NCBI GenBank assembly: GCA_024364805.1
Contig: CM044495.1
Coordinates: 97,953,244 to 98,001,454, forward strand
From: Euprymna scolopes
Lineage: Eukaryota > Mollusca > Cephalopoda > Sepiida > Sepiolidae
Length of the DNA: 48,211 bases
Direction: 5' to 3'
Below, one piece after another: positions 1 through 10,744 of the stretch. A program made the position numbers and the translations under genes. A model generated the notes under the pieces. It ran no database searches and was not told where the DNA came from. It saw only the letters and a program-made list of their open reading frames with translations. Within the stretch, counting starts at the first letter, position 1; every line of letters starts with the position of its first letter.

Positions 1-338
1 TCGGAAAAAATTGTGCCTATTTTCCGATGCCAACAACGATCCTTTTATTTGGCTTTTTTGTTTGATTTTTTTAAAGAAAAATATTTTACCGTTGAAAGTA
101 ATAATAAGATAGTGAATATCTGTTGATTTTAAGCTATAAGTAAAACTAAAATCGACAGATCATCCCTCACAAGTGTATCCTTACGTGTAAGAAACTATCT
201 GCACATTTAAGATGTGCTTTTACGGTAATCGTGAAAAATAACAATTTTGTAGTTAAATATGTAGTAATTTAGAAAGAATCGGAATCGGAATTGGTAATTG
301 TATCGGAATCAGTAAAAATACTGAAATCGTCCCATCCC

Positions 339-341
<3 letters not shown>
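1..341. other. AT-rich sequence, nothing identified
   Basis: No open frame, RNA motif or recognisable transposon was seen. It leads directly into the (AT)n tract. Confidence 0.6.

Positions 342-409
<68 letters not shown>
342..409. repeat. (AT)n microsatellite
   Basis: An uninterrupted AT dinucleotide run of about 68 bp. The 'YIYIYI' open frame across it is an artefact of the repeat. Confidence 0.97.
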
Positions 410-410
<1 letters not shown>

Positions 411-682
411 ATAGCACCTTACTCCAGCTTGATGTGGAAAATGAAAATTACGTTTTTATTTTTACCCACACACGTGCGTGCGAATACATATCTAACCTTG
501 CTGCTCGTTAAATCGAACACAAATTGATATTCACCCATATGTGGTGTAATTGCATGTCTACAGTATTACTAAGATTATTAGTGTATAAATGTTCACAATA
601 ATTCCGATAGGATTGGAACTCCGAATAATAGCCTCTAAAAGATTGTAACTGTACTGATTAAATTAATCCTGAAACCCAAATA

Positions 683-801
683 GGAGAGAGAGAGAGAGAG
701 AGAGAGAGGAGGGTAAGGAAAAGAGAGAGACAGTGAGAAAGCGGGAGAGTGAAAGTTCGAGCGACAGAAAGAGAGAGAAAGAGCGAGAGAGAGAGAGAGA
801 G
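683..801. repeat. (GA)n-rich tract
   Basis: Two purine runs of GA with a more irregular purine-rich stretch between them. The + strand is almost pure A/G. Confidence 0.93.
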
Positions 802-894
802 AAGGACATAAGTTGTTAGAATGAATATTAGCTGAAGGGAGAAAATCTAAATCGAATATATTGATGAGAGAAGATAAAGAATAGGATATGAAAT

Positions 895-1345
895 ATGAAG
901 GAAGATCCCTTTGATGTCGATGGCGAAATGATGGTGGTGGCGGTGGCGGTGGTTACGGGGGCGGAGAAGAAATCGTGGCTAGAAACATTACGCCGGTATC
1001 AGACCAGAATAAACAGTTGACCAACACAAAGATGGAATAGCCCGGTGTCTGACTTACGAGGGGGTGAGCAATCAATTTGGGACAGCTCACATTCGGCAGA
1101 TTGAGATCCGTATTGTCTGCCGGTGAATTATGGCTGTGGAAAAATCATTTCACATCTGATGCCTCGGCGGGAGACTGACGCAAGTCACGCGGTAATACCG
1201 TTCTCTGGCAAAACCTCTGATTGATGGCTTGCACTTGATGATGCGGGTGGGGGTGGAGGCGGATGTGTGGCGCTGCTTATGATCGGCCATGATAGTTATA
1301 GCGGACCAAAACGTCACGCCTGTTGTCGGGCCCTTGGCGTTCCAC
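895..1345. other. GC-richer unique block, candidate conserved noncoding element
   Basis: About 450 bp of high-complexity sequence, visibly richer in G+C than the rest of the first 10 kb. It holds a short GGTGGC-type triplet run near 930-965. Motif-like strings such as TGATTGATGG and CAATCAATTTGGGACAGC resemble homeodomain/TALE sites. No splice-bounded open frame was found and no transposon family was recognised. An enhancer or other conserved noncoding element is possible, but this rests on composition only. Confidence 0.3.
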
Positions 1346-1371
1346 ACAAGGACCTTCGTTTCGCCAGAGCG

Positions 1372-1372
1372 A

Positions 1373-1408
<36 letters not shown>

Positions 1409-1424
1409 GGAGTGAGAGAGAGAG

Positions 1425-1459
<35 letters not shown>

Positions 1460-1485
1460 GCAAAGGAAAGAGAGAAAGAGAATTT
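1372..1485. repeat. (GA)n-rich tract
   Basis: Long GA dinucleotide array with GAAA and GGGA variants. Open frames on both strands here (RERERE or SLSLSL) only reflect the repeat. Confidence 0.95.
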
Positions 1486-1515
1486 GAGGCGAGTCCAAGG
1501 CGCAAGCATCAATGA

Positions 1516-2365
1516 AAAAAGGGGAAAAAATTATAAAATAAATGTCTTTCTATTGCCAACTCAGTTATCAAATGCCTTTGCCCTTTTTTAAAGGAAGGAG
1601 TTTTGCGATGGTAAGGGGAGAGGTATCTGATATTTATTTCTCTTCGGTACGAGACTGACCAATGATGGGAAATATTTTTGGCGTTGTCAGCTAAAGTGAG
1701 AAATAACATTTATTTATAATGTTCCAGTCTCTATGATTTTTAAAGAGACGTCAGTGGACCATTTATTTACATCTGTCATGGCTGACAATGGAATTAGCAG
1801 CCATTTTTTTGTGATTCCAATAAGATATGCTAGTGGGAAATGTGAATTGTACTTATCCTTAGATTCTCTTTTTGGTCAAAAGAGATAGCCCTTTATAAAA
1901 CGAACAGCATCAACATGACTGTCCATCACGACTAAGCAATTACTAAAAAGGTTAATAATCAGTTTCATTAAGCTGCCATTCTTTAGGTTCCATGTAATAA
2001 AGATGACTGTCAATAGCACAGAATTCCACACGTTCTTCGAAGTAGCTTGCTAATTATATTGCATGAACTATAAAGTTGTTCCAGGTTGCAACTATTTGGT
2101 GCTACCTAAATAGGCTGACGGAAGATACTGGCTTCCTGGGTAAAATGCACCAATCATTTATATTACTGTTTTTTTTTGTTTCTTTTACTTTGCAAAACTC
2201 AATCATGTTATCCAAATACAACAGCAAAATCAAACTCTTTAAAACAACAAAAGCATATACTCTGAATTAATATTTTAAGACATAAAGAACCCGAAGCATA
2301 AAAACTTTTACCAAAATGGCCGAACTCGATAAAGATTGCTGTGCCGTAAAACAAAACGACAAAAC
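1516..2365. other. Unique AT-rich sequence, nothing identified
   Basis: No convincing open frame, RNA or transposon motif. Short open frames around 2076-2270 lack recognisable domains and splice context. Confidence 0.5.
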
Positions 2366-2367
2366 TA

Positions 2368-2690
2368 AACACCATTTTATTTTTGGAATCCTTTGAGATG
2401 AATAACTTGCATATTTTATTAATTTAATTGCAGACTGTTATCGTCATGTTCACAGTTGCCGTCTTACGACGTTTCGGTCAGCTATTCATCTGGCCTTCGT
2501 CAGGTGATTAACCGCGATGAGATAGGAATGTTAAGTCTCTTAATTTTATCCTCAGTAATTACTGACTTCCATAGGTGTCGTCTCAGCACGTTTTGGCCAA
2601 CTAATCCTCTTGCCTGCTTTGGGTAGGATTGAAATCGCTATCTTCAGGCAATGCTCACACCTCTATCCACTGCGCCACGGGACCTAAAAG
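2368..2690 (-). mobile_element. tRNA-derived SINE, near full length (copy A)
   Basis: Read on the minus strand, the head at about 2690 has a tRNA-like A box (TGGCGCAGTGGATAGAG) and, some 30 nt on, a B-box-like GATTTCAATCC. A body of about 200 bp follows, then a tail ending in A/T-rich sequence near 2370. The body reappears inverted at about 2960-3165 and its tail again at about 2778-2910, which confirms a dispersed family. Pol III boxes at the 5' end are the hallmark of tRNA-derived SINEs. The parent tRNA was not determined. Confidence 0.7.
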
Positions 2691-2775
2691 GCGATCCAGG
2701 CTGAATTTTTGGTCTTATAAATCCAAGTTTTTTTTTCGTTCTTATCTGGTCCTCCATTGTTGGGTCCGTACTGAA

Positions 2776-2912
2776 TGGTATATTTTATTTTTGAAGTCCT
2801 TTGAGATGAGTAATTTGCATATATTTTATTCATTGATTTTCGGACTGTTATCCTCAACTTTATAGTTGTTGTTGTCCGACGGTGTGACCAACTATTCCTC
2901 TGGCTTTCGTCA
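2776..2912 (-). mobile_element. SINE 3'-tail fragment (copy B)
   Basis: Repeats the tail of copy A: the string CTTTGAGATGAGTAATTTGC, then AT-rich sequence and GGACTGTTATCC, match 2390-2450. It lacks the tRNA-like head, so it is 5'-truncated relative to copy A. Confidence 0.6.
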
Positions 2913-2939
2913 CAGAATAGAGGCGTTCTATCGTTCCCG

Positions 2940-3195
2940 GTAAGTATTGTCTGAATATAGCGGTTTTAATCCTACCAAAAGACGGTCAGATGATTAAACG
3001 TGCCGAGACGACAACTATGGAAGGCAGTAATTACTGAGGATGCAGTTAAAAGACTTAGCATCCCCATCCCGTCGCGGTTAACCGTCTGACAAAGGCCAAA
3101 GGAATAATTGCCCGAAATGTCGTGAACCAACGACTACGGAGATGAGGACAACGGTCTGCAAAAAAAATTAATGAAAATAAAACTAAAATAACATG
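2940..3195 (+). mobile_element. SINE body, inverted relative to copy A (copy C)
   Basis: From about 2960 to 3165 the + strand matches the reverse complement of 2433-2640 over roughly 200 bp with scattered differences. Shared landmarks are GTAATTACTGAGGAT and CGTCGCGGTTAA. It ends in an A-rich stretch at 3158-3190, as expected for a SINE 3' end. The tRNA-like head is not evident. Confidence 0.65.
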
Positions 3196-3400
3196 AATAA
3201 ATATTTGGAGATAATTAATGGATTCGGCATTAAACAAACTGTAAAACAGTTATATGATTTAAAACAAAACAAATAAATCAATTTAATAATTCGATATGTA
3301 TGGTTTGTTTTGGTTTATTTTACGTCATATCAACCTCAGTGATAATTTTCTTAACCGATATAATCTCCAACCTTATATTAATGTGCATCTTTTCGGACAC

Positions 3401-3401
<1 letters not shown>

Positions 3402-3465
<64 letters not shown>
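3402..3465. repeat. (AAT)n microsatellite
   Basis: About 21 uninterrupted AAT units at the 3' end of the minus-strand SINE described at 3402-3622. Confidence 0.95.
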
Positions 3466-3622
3466 CAACAGGGTAGATGATTCTCGTTCCTTCAGCCATG
3501 TTCAGATAGATTTATATATAAATATGTATTTTATTCTTAATCAACATCGCCTGAATTGGAGATTGAACCTTCAACATACGGTGACTCATTGTAACTCAAC
3601 ATCTTTATTCGTTGCGCCTTTA
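3402..3622 (-). mobile_element. tRNA-derived SINE with (TTA)n tail
   Basis: On the minus strand an A-box-like GGCGCAACGAATAAAG lies at 3606-3619 and a B-box GGTTCAATCTCC at 3558-3569, at tRNA-like spacing. The body contains CATGGCTGAAGGAACGAG, close to the CATGGCTGATGGAACAAG of the SINE at 43.9 kb. The 3' end (left side) runs into about 63 bp of TTA/AAT repeat, read as an expanded SINE tail. Confidence 0.6.
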
Positions 3623-3639
3623 ATATTTTATTGAAATAT

Positions 3640-5560
3640 TCAATCCATGTAAGTTATCTCTTTTGGTAAAAAGATTCAACATTATTCGCGTTATTTTTAG
3701 AGATATGGTTTGTAAAAAGCAAATGGAATCTTCATGCTTATAACAATCTTCCCAGAAATCTAATAATACCGTCCGAATCATTCCGTCAAAAATCCTTTAG
3801 GTAACTGATCTGTTACTATTTGGAAAGGATTTCATGGGAATGAATACATTTCACCAGTATTCGTACCGTCGTAAATAAAGGATATGGAGTCTTCCAAAAT
3901 TGAATAATTATCGAATCGTGCATTTTTGTTTAAATTTTCAATGTATCAAGTGAGATCATTAATCTGTGGAAACGATTGATTTGTTTGACCTGCTGTTCTT
4001 TATCCCTTCATATATTCTTAGTTTTTACACATGGTAATACTTTCACTCGTGGTTTGATCTATTTATATTTATAATCGAAATGGTGGCTTTGTTATACTTT
4101 GAAATTAATCCTGGATTCTCTGAGAATTTTGCCAAGCGAGTATCAAACCTTGATTAAGAGTTTTGTAGATGCTTGATTGGTGTACGTGACGTTTTTATTT
4201 CACTTTCATTAGTAAGCTCCTCAATATGAAAACAATGATTCACTAACGTTTATCTTTTTTATCAAAAATGATTTTGTGTTGCGTTTTTTATACACACATT
4301 GGCATGGCTTCATAGACATGATTATAATATTGATCGGTTGAAATGACAAAGTTTACTATTAAACAGGTTTGATTTACTTGTTGACTGCCCGGACCTATTT
4401 TTTAAAGGATTTATTTTTTTTATATTGGGTTATCACATTTCAAAGCGAAAATCCACTCGAAAATGTTAACTAAATGGACGGATTATCCACCTAAAAATGA
4501 GGAAAACTATGGAGATACTAACATTAAACAATAGTATGAACCACGTTTAATTGCTTTAGGACGAGAATTTGCTGCCATTAAATGTGTAAATGATCTCGTG
4601 GAAATCAGCAGGGAAGCACTCCCTCGATGGATATTCCGTTTGACTTTGGAGGTAGAAAAAACAAAAAAAACAAAAAAACAATAAAAAAAACGTCGATTTT
4701 CGTTGTGTTAAAAATGTTACTTGTTGCTGTGAATGTTTTGTACTATGTATCAAATACGTAGTCGTGTGCCGCGTTAATAATTTTCTTTAAGTTTTAGATA
4801 AGCTTTATTTGTTTTAATACATCGCTTCTCCGAAGGTGACATATTAGCGACCCTTGAGATGGAATGGTTTACTAACAATAAAAAAAATAACTGTTATAGT
4901 CAAGTTTTACTCGTACAATTGTTCAGTCTAATTTTGATTACTAATTCCTCATCAAGTCAGAAATCCTTGTGCGCTACTACACAAAACAAATAGATTGACT
5001 TGTAGTATTTTCTCTCAAACCTCTATCTCTATCTTGTGCTATAGAAAAGTCACTTTCTATATTTTACTACTGAGTTGAACTCTTATTTAATGATTAAAAT
5101 AGGTTAGAATATGCAAACGAAAAGCAAAAAGAAATTCCTTTTATTTAGAAAGCCAACTATTGGCTTATGAATAGTGTTATGCAATTGTTGTATTTTTAGA
5201 AGGTACCAAATATCTGATTATGTTTCGTTGTTCTTATTTAGATGACGACTTATATATTTGTTGTTATTCATGTTGTATAATCTTAGAGTGATAGAGACAG
5301 TCATAGGAGTGTTCATGTTGTTGAGTGTTCATATGTCTTAAGATGTTCATGTTTGTGGAGATAGCATATTGGCGACATAAACAGGGTATATATAAAGAGA
5401 CAGTTCTGTATATATATAATAGACAGTGTAAATGTTACTACAAGAGCACCAAGCCTGTAATTCAATGAAAGGAGACTTATGAATATCTTAATAGATAGAC
5501 CGAGAGTGCGTTTGACATTTACGTTTGACAGTTGTACATATAATATAAACACGTTACCTT
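3640..5560. other. 1.9 kb AT-rich sequence, nothing identified
   Basis: No supported gene. There is an A-rich run at 4655-4690 and loose repeats of a TGTTCATG-like word at 5310-5360. No protein motif was seen in either strand. Confidence 0.5.
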
Positions 5561-5566
5561 TCTCGT

Positions 5567-5925
5567 TGTAATGATGAACACAGAAGGCAGCAGTTATAAA
5601 AACACATAATGATACGTTTATTTCTTCTTCGACTGGTCGGACATGATTTTGTATTTCAGGGAGTCAAAGTTGTTACATGGTTATCTCTAAAACCCTCTCA
5701 CTTCCAGAGGGTGCCTTGACTCTAACAGAGAATCGGTCTGAACCTCTCTGCTTCTCTGATCTGACTCCTCTCGCTTCTTCTTCACTGACTGATTCTGATT
5801 CTCACTTATCTTACTAACTTCATAATTCATGACGTTACTGCATGACGAAGCACGCGCCTCTCAGTACACATGGCATGGCATGACTCCGTGTTTAAGCATG
5901 CATTGTTATTCACGTGTTTCTTACA
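5567..5925 (-). mobile_element. Candidate LTR of an LTR retrotransposon (fossil)
   Basis: Read on the minus strand, a 359-bp block starts TGTAA and ends TTACA, so it has short inverted termini of the TG...CA type. It has an AATAAA signal near 5617-5622, about 55 bp before its end, as in many LTRs. A purine-leaning stretch lies just upstream of its 5' end at 5926-5940. No 5-bp target duplication and no primer-binding site were found, so it may be a single leftover LTR. No coding region is attached. Confidence 0.4.
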
Positions 5926-5929
5926 AAGC

Positions 5930-6520
5930 CGACCCTCTAACCTAATTTTCGTAACCCACTTTACAAATAACATTTTCCATTGTCCGTTTTTAAATTTCTT
6001 ATTTTAATTTTCATTTTTATAACAGAAACAAATTTCATCATTACATTACTTTTTCAATAGACATATATCTAACTATTTTGTGTGAGCTAAACAATGGCAA
6101 TTTCACATTCCTTATTTTCAATAACATTCTGTATTCATTTTAACTTATGATTGGAATTCTCAATTCCAAATCTAGCTTTGCAAGTTCGAATCCTTGACTA
6201 TCCTATTTCATATTTACTCACTTACAAGAACAGGCTTCTGTTCTTGTAACAATAGTACTTCGCCGATACGATATATTTTAGATATAAGAGGCTATAAACT
6301 CAAGATAAATTTATATATTATGTTAAGGAGCAAAGCAGTTCACACAAAGTGTTACATTGCCCTTTTGGGCAAACATTAGTGGTTTACCAATGCAAAACAC
6401 ATTTATATAAATCCAGGTCCAGCGCGTGACTGTAGCCGAGATTGAACTCACTACACGAGTTTGTAGTATTATTCAAATCTTGTCGATAGCTGAATACTTG
6501 ATGCTTCGTATGGGCTATCA
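5930..6520. other. AT-rich sequence, nothing identified
   Basis: Two isolated B-box-like strings (near 6182-6195 and, on the minus strand, near 6440-6450) lack paired A boxes. No gene was seen. Confidence 0.4.
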
Positions 6521-6526
6521 AGAGTA

Positions 6527-6758
6527 TTTTTTTTTTATTTTGACGTCATCACTAGACAGGGTGCCTACCACAGCTTAAGAGGTTTTGTATTTCATCTACC
6601 GTCGAGAGAAGGATAGACCGCGCCAGTTTCTCAACCTGGTATTTTACCTCGAGGTACATACAACGGCTCACCTTTCCAAATGGGCACCCATCTGGTACTG
6701 GCCAGGCTCAGCGTCGCTTAACTTCGGTGATCTGGTAAGAACCGGTATGTCCATGTGA
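6527..6758 (-). mobile_element. 5S-rRNA-derived SINE (SINE3-like)
   Basis: Read on the minus strand, about 6758-6660 resembles the 3' two-thirds of 5S rRNA: GATCACCGAAGTTAAGCGAC (internal promoter A box), GCCTGGCCAGTACC (intermediate element), then AGATGGGTGCCC (C box). After this it departs from 5S. It continues for about 120 bp with a non-rRNA body containing GGTAGGCACCC and TGACGTC, and ends in a poly-A tract (T-run on + at about 6528-6537). 5S-like promoter plus body plus A-tail is the layout of SINE3-type elements. It is not a working 5S gene: the 5S 5' third is not recognisable and the 3' third is replaced. Confidence 0.6.
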
Positions 6759-6769
6759 TTGTGTCGTAA

Positions 6770-8065
6770 TAAGTCCATGTAGAATTTGATAATATAAATA
6801 AATTTTATTCTTTCTTAAAAGTATTTATGCAATAAGCAATACGTCTCTTATGCAGTCGTGAGTGTTTCTTTTGTTCTTGTAATCCGAAGTTCTATTATCG
6901 CTTGTTTCGTCTGTCTTGTCGACACGAGCTACCATAAATGTAGAAAAACTAAATGCATAGATAAACCATTTAAGTTGTGCAGCAAGATGTTTGTTCACAT
7001 TACATGTGAATTTCTACATTTTATTACAGTCGGGGAAACGAGGGACAGGGAGGAAATTTCAAAGGTAAACGGTTGGAAAATAAAAGATAACAGAGTAGAT
7101 AGCTTTCCAATATGTGGTGAACTATATACTGAAGAAGTGGGAGTTTGCTGCTAGTCAGCTTGACACATTCATTTGATAAGCCCGAAACTGAAAAGTAATA
7201 AATCGAAGTTGTCTAGGTTTTGTGAAGATGATTTTTTTTGTGCATTTGACTGGAAAAATTGCTTGTTAGAAAATGTATAAGTTGTTAGTTCTTTAACATA
7301 AAAAAGTATAACTAGCGATTGAGTCCCAGGCTGCCCCCTGATCAGTGACAGCTAAATCGCCTGTGTAACGTGGTTTTATATACAAGCTTGAAAATGTCTT
7401 GCACGTTGAATATTACAGCCTGTATCTTTCTCACGTTGATACTTATAGATATTAAATAGGAGATAACCAATATATACAGTTGTTAGTCTGCAATTTTTTT
7501 TTTTTGACCACGTTACATTTTGTTAGTAGATGTGGTCGTCTTTACGCATGGTCCCCCAATGTTCAGTCATCTGGTAGAGACGAGCTTTATTCTAAACAAG
7601 ATTTTCTATCATTTTTCTCCAAGAATTAATCCCCATTTTAGTCACGTAAATTCGTTTCACGTACAAGTTCGTGCCCGACAAAAAAGTTTTCTTGTTCTCA
7701 AAACAGAAAAAAAAGGTCGGATTCTGAATTCTTCTTAACAATTGACGTTCTATTTCTTTTCCAACCAACCATTTATTTCTTCACCCTCGATGTAATTCTT
7801 TTTTTCGTTCTCTTCCCAACTGACAGACACCTTACGTGCACGAGATAATCTGTAACTCAACTGAACTAAAAAAAATGTATTTTTTATACTGGAGCTTCAA
7901 ACCACAATATCGCCTAAATTTGCATTTATCTTCTTGTTTTTCGTATCGAACTGTTTTCGGGTTCGAATACCAGTGTTTCTCTACAGATGGTACATGCCAA
8001 CCGTTGGTGCTTATTGCTGTGGTTCTCCACACCTTTATTACAGTAATTTACAATAAATTAAGAGT
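6770..8065. other. AT-rich sequence with weak exon-like signals only
   Basis: Open frames at 6858-7154 and 7836-8147 have no recognisable domain. The one splice-like arrangement is at about 7010-7070 (see findings). Poly-T at 7493-7505. No gene is called. Confidence 0.4.
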
Positions 8066-8077
8066 AGAAAATAGCAT

Positions 8078-8290
8078 TGGGTTTACTTTTGGCATCCTCG
8101 TAACTCTTGCTTTCCTTATTATGTGTTTTAATTCTCACATTCAATGAGTGATCTTTCTGACACAGAAGGAAGAATTGATAATTTCTGTCGGAATCTATCA
8201 AGCCTACACTCATCGTTAATTATTATTTTTTTACCGTGGATTAGTATTATTAACTCCGTACGTCAAGTGGCTTCATGCCTTGCATTAAAA
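8078..8290 (+). repeat. Dispersed repeat of unknown class, copy 1
   Basis: Matches 36460-36656 in the same orientation over about 200 bp with moderate divergence. Shared landmarks in order: TTTACT.TTGGCA.CCTC, a GA-rich middle, ATCTATC near the centre, and AACTCC.TAC.TCAAGTGGCT towards the end. No TIR, pol III box or coding motif was seen, so the class is open. Confidence 0.55.
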
Positions 8291-8299
8291 AATAAATGA

Positions 8300-9225
8300 T
8301 TGTAAATCATACATTGAAGACAACATTTTATTTATACAAAAATCCTGAGGAAAGCAGTGGGAAAGGAATTTAAATCTGTTACGGAATTAAACATAACAGA
8401 TCTGACGTCATTTGAATTAGATTTTGGTGATGTAATAGTTCACTCGCCAGTCGTAAAATTTTGCGTTTTCCTGGGGATAAGTCGGGTACGATATCACAAA
8501 AAAAAAAAAAAAAATTCACTTTGGAAAATTTTACTAGGAATTCAATCGTGTATTAAGTTTTTATTAGTTATTTTTACAATAACTGGGATTTGCCTTCACG
8601 CCAGACTTTTATAAACCGACGAAGCTTTATTTGTTTTATTCTATTCATAACTTGAGATTTGAAAATTATAGATTTATTTTTAAATGCAGGATGTTGAAAT
8701 TGGAATGAAGTATGTAGTTGCTAGTACGATGCTATGGGGTAAACTGATTTACCTATTTTAAGAATATTGGACTTACCCAGACACTGTAAAGATAATTTCA
8801 TCTCACACATTATTGGCTAGTGATCCATCCATTCATTCATATAATTCTGGGTTTCGCTTGTGATCGCTTGGCAGTTGAGGTTGCGACCTCAACAATCAGT
8901 TCGGCAAAAACTAGACCATTTCAGTGGCCTTTTATCTAGCGAGGTAAGGCATCGTTCTGGTTAGTCCTAGTAGGTTCACACTTCAAGATCTTGCCTCATA
9001 TCTCTCAGGTAGAGTAAATTTATTGCTTGCTGCGTGAGGCGCCCCTACCGAGAAATGCCGATGGGACTACCTAGGCAATTTGAGATGCTGGCTTAACTTT
9101 CCCCACCTACCGATCTTGTGTCAAATCTTCCTGCGGTTATAAGGAAGTAAGTACTTTATGCTCCCTCCCCGGAACAATGACGTGTGTATGTCTGTAACAT
9201 ACTTTTGCTAATTCACTTATTGTGT
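8300..9225. other. AT-rich sequence, nothing firmly identified
   Basis: Contains a poly-A run at 8500-8514 and a small palindrome near 8876-8895 (GTTGAGGT, 4-nt loop, ACCTCAAC). A weak tRNA-like stretch at about 8935-8985 is not strong enough to call. Confidence 0.4.
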
Positions 9226-9229
9226 TATT

Positions 9230-10430
9230 TTTTTTTTAACAAGAGGGTAACCACATGAGGATACCAGTTAATGAGTGTTAGCAGGGAGATCATAGATTAA
9301 AGCTCAGACGAGCACTTGCAATATAAATAACTAAAATGCAGAAACAATTCTACAGCGTCTCTTCTGTGGGGGGAAATATTACAGAGAGGAGAAAAGGGCA
9401 TCGTCTTCTAAATACCGAAGCAGGTTTTGAACTCTGTCAAAGCAGAGTAGTGTCCTCTGACGGTTTCTGCTCAGATATGGCAACAGCCGTCCATTTTAAG
9501 ACGTATTTGACATACGTGTAGAGGATTGCGACAAGAGTGAGATATCTTCTGGAGCGGTAGAATGTAGAATGACGCGACTATTTTCCTACCAACCTTCAAC
9601 AGATTTGATTTAAGTCTTTCACATCAGGTCAGAAGTTTGTATAATAAAAGCAAAGAGTTTCTTTTAAACTAGAGCTACTCATATCAATTAGAGTCAAGTG
9701 GGGATCAGAGCGTTTATGGTGAAAAAAATAGAAGCTTGATTTTGGATGCGTTATCTTTTACCCATTGCACCACGTGCTCGAGGTCGGAGAAGAGAGACTT
9801 AGGTGTGGCTAGTGTCGTCTGCATATATGTTGACTAAGAAACTTAGAATGTGATTTGGGAGATCATTGATGAATATAAAGAAGAGAGTTGGGCCCTGAAT
9901 GGATGCTGAGTAAGTTGCTTTTGCTGAGGTGGTTAATAATTTCTCTATTTAACACGAATTCAAGAAACTTACTCGTGACACAAAACACTACTGCTAATTA
10001 TTGCGTTTTTTTTTAATTACCGACATGCAATATCGTTTAGATTATCTAGACTCTATTACTAAAGGATACTGGTAGGTGTAAGGAGGGATGTAGCCCATAG
10101 AGAGTTGACTTTTTATTACGGACATTGTAGTATCTTATGAAGTGCCTTCTATAAGTTTCCAGACTTAACGTTCATGACACAACTTTTTTATAAAATCTTA
10201 TTAAATACTTTGGTCATATCAAGCTCTACACCCTAGCGTCACTTGCTTTATCCAGTGCATGGTATATATTACTTTCAACCCATCTCCGATTGAAGAATTA
10301 GAGTAACTATCCCAAAGCACACCTTTCTATACCTCTCTTTTCTGAAAAAGAGGAAGATTTCATCAGCTTATCAGTTACGTCTCCTACCGTATTACTTTCT
10401 GTTTAGGATACACTCCCCTGATACGTAGGT
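9230..10430 (-). mobile_element. Jockey/CR1-like LINE, reverse transcriptase remnant
   Basis: Read on the minus strand from about 10430 to 9230, pieces of a non-LTR reverse transcriptase appear in the correct order. They are LDMTKVFNKIL (equivalent of D-x-SKAFD-V, about 10190-10225), QGPTLFFIFINDLP (about 9855-9900), the catalytic YADD (9814-9825), LEHVVQWVKDNASKIKLL (about 9720-9785), RSRRYLTLVAILYTY (about 9535-9580) and HRRDAVELFLHFSYLYCKCS (about 9305-9365). It ends in an A-rich stretch at 9228-9240. Reading requires several frame changes and crosses many stops, so it is an old dead copy. The order and the HRR block near the C-terminus fit the jockey/CR1 group. A tRNA-like A box near 9765 is part of this coding sequence. 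Confidence 0.8.
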
Positions 10431-10647
10431 CCAATCGGAGGGGAGTCCCTTTCCTTACCGATATTCGCATGAATGCATTCGCTCTTCAAGAGACATCGAC
10501 TCTGAAACTTCATGGTTCTACTGTCTCATCAAATCTTTCTTGATGTATTAGATTCATATATTAAGTTCATTCGGCTTATCGTAAAACCGGTTTCTTTTAT
10601 TGCTTTAAACACTTTCTCACATATAACGCTATTCTACCTCTCTCTCT

Positions 10648-10711
10648 NNNNNNNNNNNNNNNNNNNNNNNNNNNNNNNNNNNNNNNNNNNNNNNNNNNNN
10701 NNNNNNNNNNN
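10648..10711. other. Assembly gap (64 N)
   Basis: A run of 64 undetermined bases between a short CT tract and an AT tract. The true length of the microsatellite here is probably not known. Confidence 0.99.

Positions 10712-10742
<31 letters not shown>
10712..10742. repeat. (AT)n microsatellite at gap edge
   Basis: AT repeat starting at the last N. On the left of the gap is (CT)n at 10638-10647, so the gap hides a compound microsatellite. Confidence 0.95.

Positions 10743-10744
<2 letters not shown>

Noticed and set aside
6640-6758. Functional 5S rRNA gene
   Set aside because: The 5S 5' third is not recognisable, the 3' third is replaced by other sequence, and an A-tail follows.
8935-8990. 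tRNA-derived SINE head near TAGCGAGGTAAGGC...GGTTCACAC
   Set aside because: The box match is weak and no body shared with other copies was found.
9690-9785. tRNA-like A box (GTGGTGCAATGGGTAAAAG, minus strand) suggesting a SINE head
   Set aside because: In the minus-strand frame it encodes HVVQWVKD of the LINE reverse transcriptase, in order with YADD upstream and HRRDAVELF downstream.
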